The translations under genes were made by a program, and so were the position numbers. 64,000 nt of DNA from Tautonia plasticadhaerens (GTDB lineage: Bacteria; Planctomycetota; Planctomycetia; Isosphaerales; Isosphaeraceae), in contig NZ_CP036426.1 of assembly GCF_007752535.1 (NCBI RefSeq), forward strand, positions 558,001 to 622,000, read 5' to 3'. The notes below the pieces were generated by a model. It saw nothing but the letters and a program-made list of their open reading frames with translations. It searched no databases and was not told the origin of the DNA. Numbering within the stretch: the stretch's first letter is position 1; every line of letters begins with the position of its first letter. Below, piece after piece: positions 15,978 to 26,269 of this stretch.

Positions 15978-18299
15978 TCAGGGGCCTTCGGCGGCGCCCC
16001 GGCGCTGGAATCGGTCGCTCTCGACGACCCCGTAGAGGATCGATCGGATCCGGTAGTCGTCCTCGACCAGGCGTCCCCGGATGGCCTCGACGGTCGGGTA
16101 GTCGTCGGGCACGAGCCCCCGGCCGAGGGCGTAGGTCATCAGGTGCTCGACCAGGGTCCGGGAGAACTTCTTGGCCGAGGACTCGACCAGGATCCGCCGG
16201 AGGCCCTCGGCGTCGTCGAAGGCGAGCCCGCCGGCCAGCTCGCCGGAGGCGTCGATCGGGGAGTCGCCGTCGACGTCTCGCCAGCGGCCGATCGCGTCGA
16301 AGTTCTCCAGGGCGAAGCCGAGCGGGTCCATCTGGCTGTGGCAGGAGGCGCACTCGGGGTTGGCCCGGTGCAGTTCGAGGCGTTCGCGGAGCGAGGAGGC
16401 CTCCGCGGTCCCGCCGCCCTCGTCCAGCTCGGGGACGTCGGGCGGGGGAGGAGGAGGAGGGGTGCCGAGGATCTGCTGGAGGATCCACTGGCCCCGCTTC
16501 ACGGGGGAGGTCCGGTTGGGGTTCGAGGTGAGGGTCAGGACGCTCGCCTGGGTGAGCACCCCCCCCCGGGGTCGGCCTTCGAGGGAGACGCGGCGGAACT
16601 CGCCCCCCGAGACGCCGTCGATGCCGTAGTGCCGGGCGAGGGCCTCGTTGACGAAAGTGTGGTCGGAGTCGAGCAGCTCCAGGACGCTCCGGTTGTCTCG
16701 GAGCAGGTCGGCGAAGAACAGCTCGGTTTCGCGACGCATGGCGTCGCGCAGCTCGTCGTCGAAGCCGGGGAAGAGGGACTCGTCCCGGGCGACGCCGTCG
16801 AGCTGTCGGAGCTGGAGCCACTGGCCGACGAAGTTGGAGACGAAGGCGTCGGCCCGGGGGTCGTCGAGCATCCGGTCGACCTGGCTTCGGAGGTCGGCGC
16901 GGAGGGTGCCGTCCCGGGCCAGGCGGGACAGCTCGTCGTCGGGCATGCTGCTCCAGAGGAAGTACGAGAGGCGGCTGGCCAGCTCGAAGTCGTCGAGGGG
17001 GCGGTCGCCCTCGGCCTCGTCGGGCTCCACCAGGTAGAGGAACCGGGGGGAGACGAGCACGCTGGAGAGGGCGACCTGGACGGAGCGCTCGAAGCTCTCG
17101 CCGCGGTCGTGGGCGAGCCGGAAGATGTCGAGGATGCCCTCGACTTCGTCGGGCCGGCACGGCCGGCGGAAGGCCCGGGTCGCGAAGCGTTCGATGACCT
17201 GTCGGGCGGCCTCGATGCGGCCCTCGTCGCCGGGCTCGGGGTCGAGGAACAGGATCCGGCGGTGGGACTCGGGCCGCCCCCCTGCTCCGTCGGGGGCGGG
17301 GCCCCGGACGACCATCGAGTCGACGTGGAGGCCTCGGTCGTCTCCGTAGCGCTGGTCGCCGCCGTCGAGGGCGGTGATGGCCTGGGTGCCGAACACCTGG
17401 GCCTCCGACTGGCCCGGGGCGACGGAGACGTGGACCGTGTCGTCAGCCTCGGCGACGTCGAGCCAGTAGCGGTAGACCACGGTCTCGTCCTGGACCTGGG
17501 CGGCTTCGACGGCCCTGCGGTCGGAGCCGAAGCCGATCACGAGCCGGGGGGGGGGCACCGACTCGGCGACCCGGACCCGGACCAGGCTGAAGTCGGCCAG
17601 GTACCGGCCGGGCTCGAGGGCGTGCTCGAACTCGACTGCGCCGTCGAGGGGCAGCGGGTAGGTCCGCAGGCCGATCAGCTCGGCGGGGGCGAGCCCCTCG
17701 ACGCTCGGGGCGACGATCGCCGCGTCGAGGGCCCGCTCGGCGGCGTCGAGGTACTTCTCGACGTGGATCGGCGAGACGTTCAGGGCCGAGCCGACGTTGT
17801 CGAAGCCGAAGCCGATCTCGTCCGGGGGGAAGGAGGCCGAGAGGCCGAGGTCGAGGCCGATCAGGTCCCGGATCGTGTTGTCGTATTCCTGGCGATTGAG
17901 CCTGCGGAGGACGACCGGCGGGGGCGCGGCCGACCCGAGCCGGGAGGCGATCACGTCCTGCTCGATCCAGGAGACGATGGCCTCCAGCTCTTCGACCATC
18001 GGCTGGGGCATGTCGGCCGGGGGCATGAGGCGGCCCTCGACGGCGTCGAGCACGCGGAGCCAGGTCTCGGCGTCCTCGACGGCGGCCTCCCGGTCGGCGT
18101 AGCGGTCGAGGACGACCTCGCCCTCGGCGTAGGCCTCGGCATGGCAGTCGATGCAGTATTGCTCCAGCATCGGGATGATGTCGGCCCGGAACGCGTCTTC
18201 CCCGCCCGCGCCGAGTGCGGGCGAGCCGGTGGCGGTGGCGAGCAGCAGGGCGATCGCCGCGAGCCGGGCGAGCCGTCGATTCCCGAGGCGGGAGTGCAT
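15978..18299 (-). CDS. Multi-haem DUF1592 planctomycete cytochrome
   Basis: 773 residues with signal peptide (RLARLAAIALLLATATGSPA) and the PSD-type domain order DUF1587, DUF1595, DUF1592, DUF1588, DUF1585. One CxxCH lies at the N-terminus (C49-I-D-C-H53) and another near residue 650 (C650-A-S-C-H654, followed by MDPLGFALENFDAIG). RRLNRQEYDNTIRDL is the usual DUF1587 opening. The ATG at 18299 is preceded by a GAGGACC site. A proline run (PPPPPPPDVPELDEGG) separates the DUF1592 and DUF1588 parts. It probably works with the DUF1552 protein downstream in extracytoplasmic redox chemistry; the substrate is unknown. Confidence 0.88.
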   Translation of the reverse strand: MHSRLGNRRLARLAAIALLLATATGSPALGAGGEDAFRADIIPMLEQYCIDCHAEAYAEGEVVLDRYADREAAVEDAETWLRVLDAVEGRLMPPADMPQPMVEELEAIVSWIEQDVIASRLGSAAPPPVVLRRLNRQEYDNTIRDLIGLDLGLSASFPPDEIGFGFDNVGSALNVSPIHVEKYLDAAERALDAAIVAPSVEGLAPAELIGLRTYPLPLDGAVEFEHALEPGRYLADFSLVRVRVAESVPPPRLVIGFGSDRRAVEAAQVQDETVVYRYWLDVAEADDTVHVSVAPGQSEAQVFGTQAITALDGGDQRYGDDRGLHVDSMVVRGPAPDGAGGRPESHRRILFLDPEPGDEGRIEAARQVIERFATRAFRRPCRPDEVEGILDIFRLAHDRGESFERSVQVALSSVLVSPRFLYLVEPDEAEGDRPLDDFELASRLSYFLWSSMPDDELSRLARDGTLRADLRSQVDRMLDDPRADAFVSNFVGQWLQLRQLDGVARDESLFPGFDDELRDAMRRETELFFADLLRDNRSVLELLDSDHTFVNEALARHYGIDGVSGGEFRRVSLEGRPRGGVLTQASVLTLTSNPNRTSPVKRGQWILQQILGTPPPPPPPDVPELDEGGGTAEASSLRERLELHRANPECASCHSQMDPLGFALENFDAIGRWRDVDGDSPIDASGELAGGLAFDDAEGLRRILVESSAKKFSRTLVEHLMTYALGRGLVPDDYPTVEAIRGRLVEDDYRIRSILYGVVESDRFQRRGAAEGP

Positions 18300-18624
18300 G
18301 GTCGGATGGTCCTCGAACCGGTGGATGGTCTGAGCCCGGGGCGGATCGTCACCCTTCCAATGTGTCATCCCGAGCGACGGGTGTCGAGCCCCGTCGGCGG
18401 GGAGGAGGGGGCGATGCGGGGGTCGTGGCGCGCCCCGGCCCTTCTTCACTCCTTTCGGCGACGTTTCGGGCGCCTCCGGCCCGTCATCTGCTACAATAGT
18501 CACAGTAATTGTCCCCTGCGGACCCGGACCCGATCTCGTCTCACACGGCCGTGCAGGCACGACTCCGATCGTCGATCCGCCCCGGAGGGAGCATCCGGCG
18601 GGAGGCGAAGGGCACCGAATCCTC
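18300..18624. other. Divergent intergenic region with an AT-rich patch
   Basis: It separates the minus-strand DUF1592 gene from the plus-strand hypothetical at 18625. No gene is seen. Most of it is GC-rich, but 18488-18515 is distinctly AT-rich (CTACAATAGTCACAGTAATTGTCC). The patch holds an ACAAT...ATTGT inverted repeat (18494-18513) and a TACAAT that resembles a -10 box; no matching -35 is visible. Divergent promoters and a regulator site are plausible here. Confidence 0.4.
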
Positions 18625-19515
18625 GTGTCGACCCCCCGCTCCCCGTCCCGGATGGTCCTCGGGTTCTCCCTGACGGCGGCCGTGCTGGCCGCGGCCTGCT
18701 GGGCCCTGGTGCCCCGTCCCGGGCCGGAGCCGGGGCCGGCCGGGGCAAACCCAGAGGGAGACGAGGTCGTTCAGGTCCGGAAGGCCTTCCGCCCCGTCCT
18801 GGGGGACGACGCCGGGGAGGAGACCGGGGCAGACCCGCGGGACGAGGTCCCCCCGGAGGTCCGGGAGTTCCTCGACCGGGTGCTGGATCACGCTCCCGAG
18901 GCCGGAACCGGCGTCGAGGGCTTCCGCTTCTCCCACTGGGGCCACCCGGGGCGGCCGACCCGGGCGGCGATGGGGGTCAAGTCGGTCCCGGGCCTCGACC
19001 CGGACGAGTTGATCGCCCGGGTGATGGACGTCGACGGCTACGAGGGGCGGATCGCCAACGTCCTCTCCAGCCGTTCCCGCCCGGATCCGGGGCGTCCCGA
19101 GGAGGACTCGGTCCGCTTCTCCCAGCGGATCCAGATCCCGGGGATCGCCCGGGTCCAGCAGGAAGCGGTGCTGATGGACCTGGGCACGATCGACGGCTAC
19201 CGGGTCGCCTGCTGGTACCTCTTGTCGGAGGAGACGGGGGCCTTGAATCCCCGGGACGGCGCCCGGAGCGCCTTCAACGTGGGCGCCTGGCTGGCCGCGC
19301 CGGGGGTGGTCGGCTACGCGCTCAATAGCTGGCCGAGGCGAGAGGACGTGAACGCCCTCCAGTGGCTCTCGCTGACGACCGGGTCCGACGCCCTGGCAAG
19401 CCCGATCGTCGAGCGGACCATCGACGGCATGGCCCGATGGTCGCGCCCTTCGGGCCTGGCGGGGGGAGACTCGACCCCGCCGGTCACCTCGACCGCCGGG
19501 GTCGCGGCCCAGTAG
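18625..19515 (+). CDS. Membrane-anchored or exported hypothetical protein
   Basis: 296 residues. The N-terminus has one hydrophobic segment (MVLGFSLTAAVLAAACWALV), a signal or anchor; the Cys in AAACW could fit a loose lipobox. A disordered acidic/Pro region follows. The folded part runs from about residue 80 (VREFLDRVLDHAPEAG) to VERTIDGMARWSRPSG, with a conserved-looking core MDLGTIDGYRVACWYLLSEE. No family is recognised. The start is GTG 18625 or ATG 18652; neither has a strong ribosome-binding site. Its 3' end overlaps the convergent small ORF at 19484-19690 by 32 bases if that ORF is real. Confidence 0.6.
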   Translation: MSTPRSPSRMVLGFSLTAAVLAAACWALVPRPGPEPGPAGANPEGDEVVQVRKAFRPVLGDDAGEETGADPRDEVPPEVREFLDRVLDHAPEAGTGVEGFRFSHWGHPGRPTRAAMGVKSVPGLDPDELIARVMDVDGYEGRIANVLSSRSRPDPGRPEEDSVRFSQRIQIPGIARVQQEAVLMDLGTIDGYRVACWYLLSEETGALNPRDGARSAFNVGAWLAAPGVVGYALNSWPRREDVNALQWLSLTTGSDALASPIVERTIDGMARWSRPSGLAGGDSTPPVTSTAGVAAQ

Positions 19516-19690
19516 CGGGCCGACGGCCCGGGATCGGTTCAATACCCCCCCGGTCGACCGACTCGCCCCCGGCGGGCGTGCCGAGGGCGCGGAGGACCTC
19601 CGGGTCGATGCGGTCCTCCGCCCGGGCGACCTCGGTCGCGTCGAGGAGGAGGACGCAGGCCAGCAGCAGGGTCGGGGCCCGGGACCTCAT
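19484..19690 (-). CDS. Possible small secreted protein overlapping the carbonic anhydrase-like frame
   Basis: A 68-residue frame from an ATG with AAGGTG about 7 bases upstream. Its first 25 residues form a convincing signal peptide (RAPTLLLACVLLLDATEVAR, cleavage near RAED). The mature part begins DRIDPEVLRALGTPAGGES. It conflicts with the same-strand frame of the gamma-carbonic anhydrase-like gene, which runs through this DNA in another frame to a stop at 19539. The signal peptide favours this ORF over that tail, but the assignment is uncertain. Confidence 0.4.
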   Translation of the reverse strand: MRSRAPTLLLACVLLLDATEVARAEDRIDPEVLRALGTPAGGESVDRGGIEPIPGRRPATGPRPRRSR

Positions 19691-20264
19691 CGAGTTCACC
19701 TTGGGGGCGGCTGCACCGAGTCGCGGTTGCGTTCGATCGGACGGATTCCCCCGCGTCAGGCGGGGGCGTGGGCGGGTGGGGCGGGACCTCGCCGGATCGG
19801 TGGCGGCGGGCCTCCTCGACGTAATGCCGCCAGGCGTGGTCGATCCGCGCCCGCATCGACTCGCCGACGGGCCGCACCACCTTCTCGGGCATCCCCAGGA
19901 CGAGCGACCCGGGCGGCACCTCCGTCCCCTCGGTCAGCAAGGCCCCGGCGCCGACGACCGAACCGGCCCCGATCGTGACGCCGTTGAGCAGGATCGCCCC
20001 CATGCCGATCAGGCAGTCGTCCTCGACGGTGCAGCCGTGGAGGATCGCCCGGTGGCCGACCGTCACCCGACGGCCGACGACGCAGGGCACGCCCGGGTCG
20101 GCGTGGAGCATCGAGAGGTCCTGGATGTTGCTCCCCTCGCCGATCTCGATCCGCTCGGCGTCTCCCCGGACCACGGAGTTGTACCAGACGCTCGCACCCG
20201 GCCCGAGCGCGACGTCTCCCAGCACGACGGCCCCGGGGGCGATGAAGGCGGAGGGGTCGATCAT
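19539..20264 (-). CDS. Gamma-carbonic anhydrase-like hexapeptide-repeat protein
   Basis: The open frame is 241 residues, of which about the first 170 form a left-handed beta-helix of the gamma-CA/PaaY/YrdA family. Hexapeptide turns are visible from IDPSAFIAPGAVVLGDVALG through GAILLNGVTIGAGSVVGAGA. The three His positions expected to bind zinc are present (SMLHADPGVP, then VGHRAILHGC), as is the RGDAERIEIG strand. It may hydrate CO2, or be an acyltransferase-like or inactive homologue. From about residue 180 the sequence turns to Pro/Arg/Gly-rich text unlike the family, so the true end may be earlier or a frameshift may exist. Confidence 0.75.
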   Translation of the reverse strand: MIDPSAFIAPGAVVLGDVALGPGASVWYNSVVRGDAERIEIGEGSNIQDLSMLHADPGVPCVVGRRVTVGHRAILHGCTVEDDCLIGMGAILLNGVTIGAGSVVGAGALLTEGTEVPPGSLVLGMPEKVVRPVGESMRARIDHAWRHYVEEARRHRSGEVPPHPPTPPPDAGESVRSNATATRCSRPQGELDEVPGPDPAAGLRPPPRRDRGRPGGGPHRPGGPPRPRHARRGRVGRPGGY

Positions 20265-20504
20265 GCTCTGGCTCCCGTTCGCCCCGGGCCGGGGCGGGTC
20301 GTGACCGGGAGGCCCGTCGGCCGTCGCGATCCGGCGGGTCCGATGATCGCGGATGTCGGACGCCCCCGGGAGTGGTAACCTGGCGAAATCGGAGCCCGAC
20401 GACCGGGGAGACGCCCCAGGCACGACGCACCCTCCCGACCCGGCGACCACCTCCCGAAGTCCGGGGGAGACTCGCCGGGCGGCCTCGAACCAGGGAGTCC
20501 GACG

Positions 20505-20768
20505 ATGGGAGACGAGACCGAGGGGACTCCCCGGCCGGATCGGGCCGACCGGCCGAGTCCGGGCCGGGAGCCGACGGGGAGTCCGGGGGGCGATCGTCGG
20601 GCCCCCTCCGGCTCCTGGAAGGTCGACCCGATCCACCGGCTGGGCTGGATGGCCTACGTCCTCGCCCTGCTCCTGCTGCTGGGGTTGCTGCTCGCGGTGG
20701 GCCGGGTGCTGACCGGATGGATGGCCGGCTACGCCGAGACGGCCGTGACGCTGCCGGAGGAACCCTGA
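20505..20768 (+). CDS. Small single-span membrane protein
   Basis: 87 residues. The first 37 are polar and Pro/Arg/Gly-rich. A short amphipathic stretch (WKVDPIHRLGWM) leads into one strong transmembrane helix (AYVLALLLLLGLLLAVGRVL), with a short tail. No family is recognised. The ATG at 20505 follows a purine-rich stretch. It lies about 180 bases upstream of the HPr gene on the same strand. Confidence 0.55.
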   Translation: MGDETEGTPRPDRADRPSPGREPTGSPGGDRRAPSGSWKVDPIHRLGWMAYVLALLLLLGLLLAVGRVLTGWMAGYAETAVTLPEEP

Positions 20769-20952
20769 GCCGACCGAGGGGGGGCCGGCGGGCTCCTTGA
20801 CTCGCAGTGCGGACCGGGTTTCCCGGCCCTTTGACCCGGGGGGCGGCCGGTGAGACCATTGGGGGGATTTCGCGGCGTCCGGGGCGACCCTCCCGGGCCC
20901 AGGGGCGAACGACGACCTCGCGGTTCGCCGGGCCCCACGAAACGGAGCGGGG

Positions 20953-21258
20953 ATGACGATGGACGAGGAACCGACCAGGACCAGGCGGGTCCGGATCGTG
21001 AACGCCTACGGGTTGCACATGCGCCCGGCCTCGAAGTTCGTGGCGATCGCGAAGGACTTCCGGTCGGACATCCGGGTCGAGCACCAGGGGGCCCGGGTCG
21101 ACGGCAAGAGCCTGCTGGAGATGACCTGCCTGGCCGCCGAGTGCGGCACCACGATCGGCCTGGAGGCCCGGGGGCCCGACGCCGACGAGGCCCTCGACGC
21201 CCTCGCCGGGCTGGTGGCGGCCGGGTTCCACATGACCGAGGAGGACTATGCCCCCTGA
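20953..21258 (+). CDS. HPr family phosphocarrier protein
   Basis: 101 residues. The phosphorylated His is His22 in NAYGLHMRPASKF, matching the GLHxRPA signature. The regulatory-serine region is also present as DGKSLLEMTCLAAECG (Ser53), the site of HPr kinase in other bacteria. HPr relays phosphate from enzyme I to sugar-specific PTS components or to regulators. No ptsI, EIIA or hprK lies in the window, so it may serve nitrogen/carbon regulation rather than sugar import. Starts at 20953 or 20959 are equivalent; a GGAG sits just upstream. Confidence 0.85.
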   Translation: MTMDEEPTRTRRVRIVNAYGLHMRPASKFVAIAKDFRSDIRVEHQGARVDGKSLLEMTCLAAECGTTIGLEARGPDADEALDALAGLVAAGFHMTEEDYAP

Positions 21259-21415
21259 CCGCTCGGGAGGCACGACTCCCCGGTCCCCGGGCGGACGAGC
21301 CCGATCGGGGGCTCGATCGAGGAGACGGCCGAGGCCGGGGTTGATGAACCGCTCCTCGGTCGTCGGGGGCGTTCTCCGGCGTCTCCTCGGCAAGCTGCCG
21401 ATCGACGTTGGTCGC

Positions 21416-21444
21416 TTGACGGCGAGGAGGGCCGTTCGTCCAAT
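21416..21444 (+). promoter_or_regulatory. Candidate sigma-70-type promoter for the serine hydrolase gene
   Basis: TTGACG (21416-21421), a 17-base spacer, then TCCAAT (21439-21444), about 46 bases before the ATG at 21491. The -35 matches consensus at 5 of 6 positions and the -10 is weak. Seen by eye only. Confidence 0.35.
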
Positions 21445-21490
21445 AGTCGGGCAAATCCCCGTCGATCCGACCCCGATCCGGATGTGACCC

Positions 21491-22975
<1,485 letters not shown>

Positions 22976-23061
22976 GGCGAGGCGGTTCGGCTAGCCATCC
23001 CGGGGCGAGGGAGTCAGACTAGTGGGTCGCGACCCCCGAAGGCCTGCCGGAAGAGTACCCC

Positions 23062-24231
23062 ATGACCGACGACTCGTCCCCGAACCCCCGAGGCGGCTCG
23101 CCGAGGAGGACGCCGCCGATCCCGTTCCTGGTCCTGGCCGGCGTGGTGGTGGCCGTCACGATCCTGTTCTACCAGGTGATCCGCCCGCTGGCCTTGCCGC
23201 TGTTCCTGGCGGCGGTCATCGCCCTGCTGGCCCACCCGCTCCACGCCCGGCTGACCGACCGCCTCGGGGGGCGGGCCTCGCTCTCGGCCGGGATCATCAC
23301 GCTGCTGATCCTGCTGGTCCTGGTCGGGCCCCTGGGGACCGCCGTGGGGATGGCGGTCTCGGAACTCCGATCCGTGGTGGAGCACTTCCGGGAGGGGCTG
23401 GCCGCGGGGGAGGACTGGCGGGTCCTGGTGGCCCAGGACCTCGACCCCAGGCTGGCCGATGCCATCGGGCGGGTCGAGCGGCTGATCCCCCTCGATGCCG
23501 ATGAACTGCGGGAGAAGGCCCTCACGATCGGGGCCGAGGGCGGCGAGGTGCTCTACCGACGCAGCCTGGGGCTGCTGGGCAGCCTGCCCGGCCTGGTGCT
23601 GGGCCTGGTGATGTTCCTCATCGCCCTGTTCTTCTTCCTGCGGGACGGCTCGCAGATGATCCTGGGCTGGGAGGAACTGACGCCGATGAATGCCGAGCAC
23701 GACCGGCTCATCCGGGGGGAATTCGCCCGGGTCTGTCGGGGGGTCGTGCTCGGTACGCTGGCGGCGGCCGTGGCGCAGGGGGTGCTGCTCGGGCTCGGGC
23801 TCTTCGCCATCGACCTGATCGCGGGGACCGGCATCGGGCGGTGGACGTTCCTCCTGTCGCTGCTGACGGTGGCCTTCTCGATGGTCCCGTTCCTCGGGGC
23901 GGCGGCGATCTGGGCGCCGACGGCCCTGCTGATGTTCTCCGAGGGGCACCCGGCGGCTGCGGTCGTCCTGGCGGTGTACGGGGCCGTGGTGGTCTCGCTG
24001 AGCGACAACCTCGTCAAGGTCCTTGTCATCGGCGAGACGGCGGGGATGCACCCGCTGCTCGTCTTCGTCAGCGTCTTCGGCGGGATCCAGCTGGTGGGAT
24101 TCCTCGGGATTTTCGTCGGGCCGATCGTCGCGGCGGTGCTGTTCACGCTGCTCCGGATCCTCCGCCGGGAGATCGTGTCGCTGAATCGGCCGGCCTCGGG
24201 CCGGGGCCTCGACCGGCCCGAAGCCGGCTGA
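23062..24231 (+). CDS. AI-2E family transporter (PerM/YhhT-like membrane protein)
   Basis: 389 residues with about eight hydrophobic segments. The N-terminal pair (PFLVLAGVVVAVTILFYQVI, then a second span rich in Leu/Ala), a central soluble loop (about 110-165) and a C-terminal bundle are typical of PF01594. The family motifs near SMVPFLGAAAIWAP and FGGIQLVGFLGIFVGPI are present. Members have been linked to autoinducer-2 export, Na+/H+ exchange and general efflux, so the cargo is not predictable. The ATG at 23062 lies shortly after GGAAGAGTACCCC. Confidence 0.85.
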   Translation: MTDDSSPNPRGGSPRRTPPIPFLVLAGVVVAVTILFYQVIRPLALPLFLAAVIALLAHPLHARLTDRLGGRASLSAGIITLLILLVLVGPLGTAVGMAVSELRSVVEHFREGLAAGEDWRVLVAQDLDPRLADAIGRVERLIPLDADELREKALTIGAEGGEVLYRRSLGLLGSLPGLVLGLVMFLIALFFFLRDGSQMILGWEELTPMNAEHDRLIRGEFARVCRGVVLGTLAAAVAQGVLLGLGLFAIDLIAGTGIGRWTFLLSLLTVAFSMVPFLGAAAIWAPTALLMFSEGHPAAAVVLAVYGAVVVSLSDNLVKVLVIGETAGMHPLLVFVSVFGGIQLVGFLGIFVGPIVAAVLFTLLRILRREIVSLNRPASGRGLDRPEAG

Positions 24232-24339
24232 ATGCCGGACCGGCCGGGGTGCGGACCTCCCGGGACGCGAGACGGACGCCGTCGGGTCCCCCCGGCACGG
24301 CCTCCCCTGCCGGGCCTTCGGTTCGATGCGAGAGTGAGA

Positions 24340-24368
24340 TTGCGAGATCCGGGGATGGCCATTATGAT
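24340..24368 (+). promoter_or_regulatory. Candidate promoter for the porin gene
   Basis: TTGCGA (24340-24345), exactly 17 bases, then TATGAT (24363-24368). The -10 matches consensus at 5 of 6 and the -35 at 4 of 6. It lies in the 304-base spacer before the porin gene, in a local AT-rich stretch. I see no gene in the rest of that spacer (24232-24535). Confidence 0.5.
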
Positions 24369-24535
24369 CCGCCCCTCTTGAGGCGGATCGAGGCCTCGCC
24401 GGTGCCCCCACCCCCTCCCGGGCTGATCCCCTCGCCCCGGACGAGGGACGCTCACGGGGGCCGTCGTCCGGAAGGATGGGTTGGCCGGGCCATCCCCTGG
24501 AGCCCCGCTGAGGGCCAGGCCCTCGAATCGAGGCG

Positions 24536-26269
24536 ATGGTGCGCGAACCCCGTCCGGGAGGACGCTCGGACGTGCGATCCCGCCCGACCCCCCGGAGGTC
24601 GCGGGGGGGGATGCCCGCCGCCTGGGTGGCGATCGCCCTCGCCTGCCCGGCCGCCCGGGCCCAAGGGCCCCCCGATCCGATCCCGCCGCCGGTCCCGGCG
24701 CACCCGGCCCCGACCGGGGCCGGGCCTCAGGTCTCGGTGGACCAGCTCGCCGAGCGGCTTCTCGCGATGGAGCGGCAGAACCGCGCGCTCGCCGAAGAGT
24801 TGCAGCGGACGCGGGCCGAGCACGAGGAGCAGATGCGGCTGATCCTCGACCGGCTCGACGAGGTCTCGGGTCGGTTCGTCACCGCCGAGGATCCGGCCCC
24901 GCCCCCCGACGGGGCCTCCCCACCGGGCGCAATGCCCTTCGACCCCCGGCAAGTCGAGAACCCCGTCCCCGACTACACCGAGGGCCAGTTCGCCCCCGAT
25001 ACCCCGGCCCCGGGCTACCCGCTGCCGAGCATCGTCGAGCCCGGTCGATCGCTCCTGAACGGCAGCTTCGGGCCCGGCTTCCGCTTCCGGACCCACGACG
25101 GCGAGTTCCGCCTCAAGGTCAACTACGAGTCCCAGGTCGAGGGCCGAGTCTGGGACCCGAGCGACCAGCAGCCGGCGAACAGCGGGATCTACCTGCCCCG
25201 CCAACGGATCTTCTTCAGCGGGAACATCACCAAGCCCATCGAGTACGAATTCGCCATCAACCGGGGGTTCGGCGGCCTCAACCTGCTGAACGCCTACCTC
25301 AACTTCCACGTCGACGACCGGTTCGAGCTGCGGATGGGCCGGTTCTTCACGCCGCTCTTCTACGACCAGTACGCGATCTCCAACTACTGGCTGATGCAGC
25401 CCGAGCGGTCGGTCTTCACCACGAACCTGTCGCTCAACCGCCAGTTCGGCGCGATGGCGTGGGGCTACCTGTTCGACAAGCGCCTCGACTACGCCGCCGG
25501 CGCCTTCAACGGCTCGAGGAACTCGTTCGAGCCGCTGACCAACGGCCTCGACTTCGTCGGCTACCTCAATGCCCGGCCGTTCCAGATGTCGGAGGCCCTG
25601 CCCGCGGCCCGGTTCCTGAACCTGGGGGCCTCGGTCGGGTTCGGCCACCAGGACCAGTCTCCCGTCCCGAGGTCCTTCCGGATCGCCGGGGGATCCCCCA
25701 GCGCCGACGTGCCCGGGCCGGCGACGGTCCCCTTCCTGATCCTCGACCCCGGCGTGGCCGAGCGGGGCGACCGGCTGATCGGCTCGGTGCACGCGGCGTA
25801 CTTCCACAAGGGGCTGTCGCTGATCGGCGAGTGGCAGTACGGGTACGGCGGCTACGCGGCCCCAGGCGCGGGGTCGTCGACCCGGGTGCCGTTCTCGGGC
25901 TTCTACGCCTCCGGCGGCTACTTCCTGACCGGGGAGGAGGTCGAGCGGCGCTCCCGCCTCTACCCGCTGCGGCCCCTCATCCCGACCCGGGAGGGCGACC
26001 GCCGGGGCATCGGCGCCTGGGAGCTCACCGGCCGTGTGAGCACGCTGGAGTTGGGCCGGCAGGTCTTCGAGGCGGGCCTGGCCAACCCGGAACTCTGGTC
26101 GAACCGGGCCGTCACGACCGAGCTGGGGGCAAACTGGTACTGGAACGAGTATATGAAGGTCTACATCTTCTGGCTGCACGGCGCCTTCGCCGACCCGGTC
26201 CTGTACGCCCCGGGGCGGCTCCAGGAGACGGCCGACATGTTCTGGCTCCGGTTCCAGCTCTACTTCTGA
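24536..26269 (+). CDS. OprP/OprO-type outer-membrane porin
   Basis: 577 residues from ATG 24536, or 552 from ATG 24611; the latter begins right at the signal peptide (MPAAWVAIALACPAARAQG). A coiled coil follows (LAERLLAMERQNRALAEELQ), as in planctomycete porins that bind the cell wall. The rest is a beta-barrel of the phosphate-selective porin family with alternating aromatic strands (FELRMGRFFTPLFYDQYAIS) and a terminal Phe. It lies upstream of carbonic anhydrase, urea channel and urease genes, so it may admit urea or anions; the substrate is inferred only. Confidence 0.82.
   Translation: MVREPRPGGRSDVRSRPTPRRSRGGMPAAWVAIALACPAARAQGPPDPIPPPVPAHPAPTGAGPQVSVDQLAERLLAMERQNRALAEELQRTRAEHEEQMRLILDRLDEVSGRFVTAEDPAPPPDGASPPGAMPFDPRQVENPVPDYTEGQFAPDTPAPGYPLPSIVEPGRSLLNGSFGPGFRFRTHDGEFRLKVNYESQVEGRVWDPSDQQPANSGIYLPRQRIFFSGNITKPIEYEFAINRGFGGLNLLNAYLNFHVDDRFELRMGRFFTPLFYDQYAISNYWLMQPERSVFTTNLSLNRQFGAMAWGYLFDKRLDYAAGAFNGSRNSFEPLTNGLDFVGYLNARPFQMSEALPAARFLNLGASVGFGHQDQSPVPRSFRIAGGSPSADVPGPATVPFLILDPGVAERGDRLIGSVHAAYFHKGLSLIGEWQYGYGGYAAPGAGSSTRVPFSGFYASGGYFLTGEEVERRSRLYPLRPLIPTREGDRRGIGAWELTGRVSTLELGRQVFEAGLANPELWSNRAVTTELGANWYWNEYMKVYIFWLHGAFADPVLYAPGRLQETADMFWLRFQLYF

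Noticed and set aside
18492-18497. TACAAT as a -10 box for the gene at 18625
   Set aside because: No recognisable -35 at 16-19 bases upstream and the start codon is about 130 bases away; kept only as part of an AT-rich patch.
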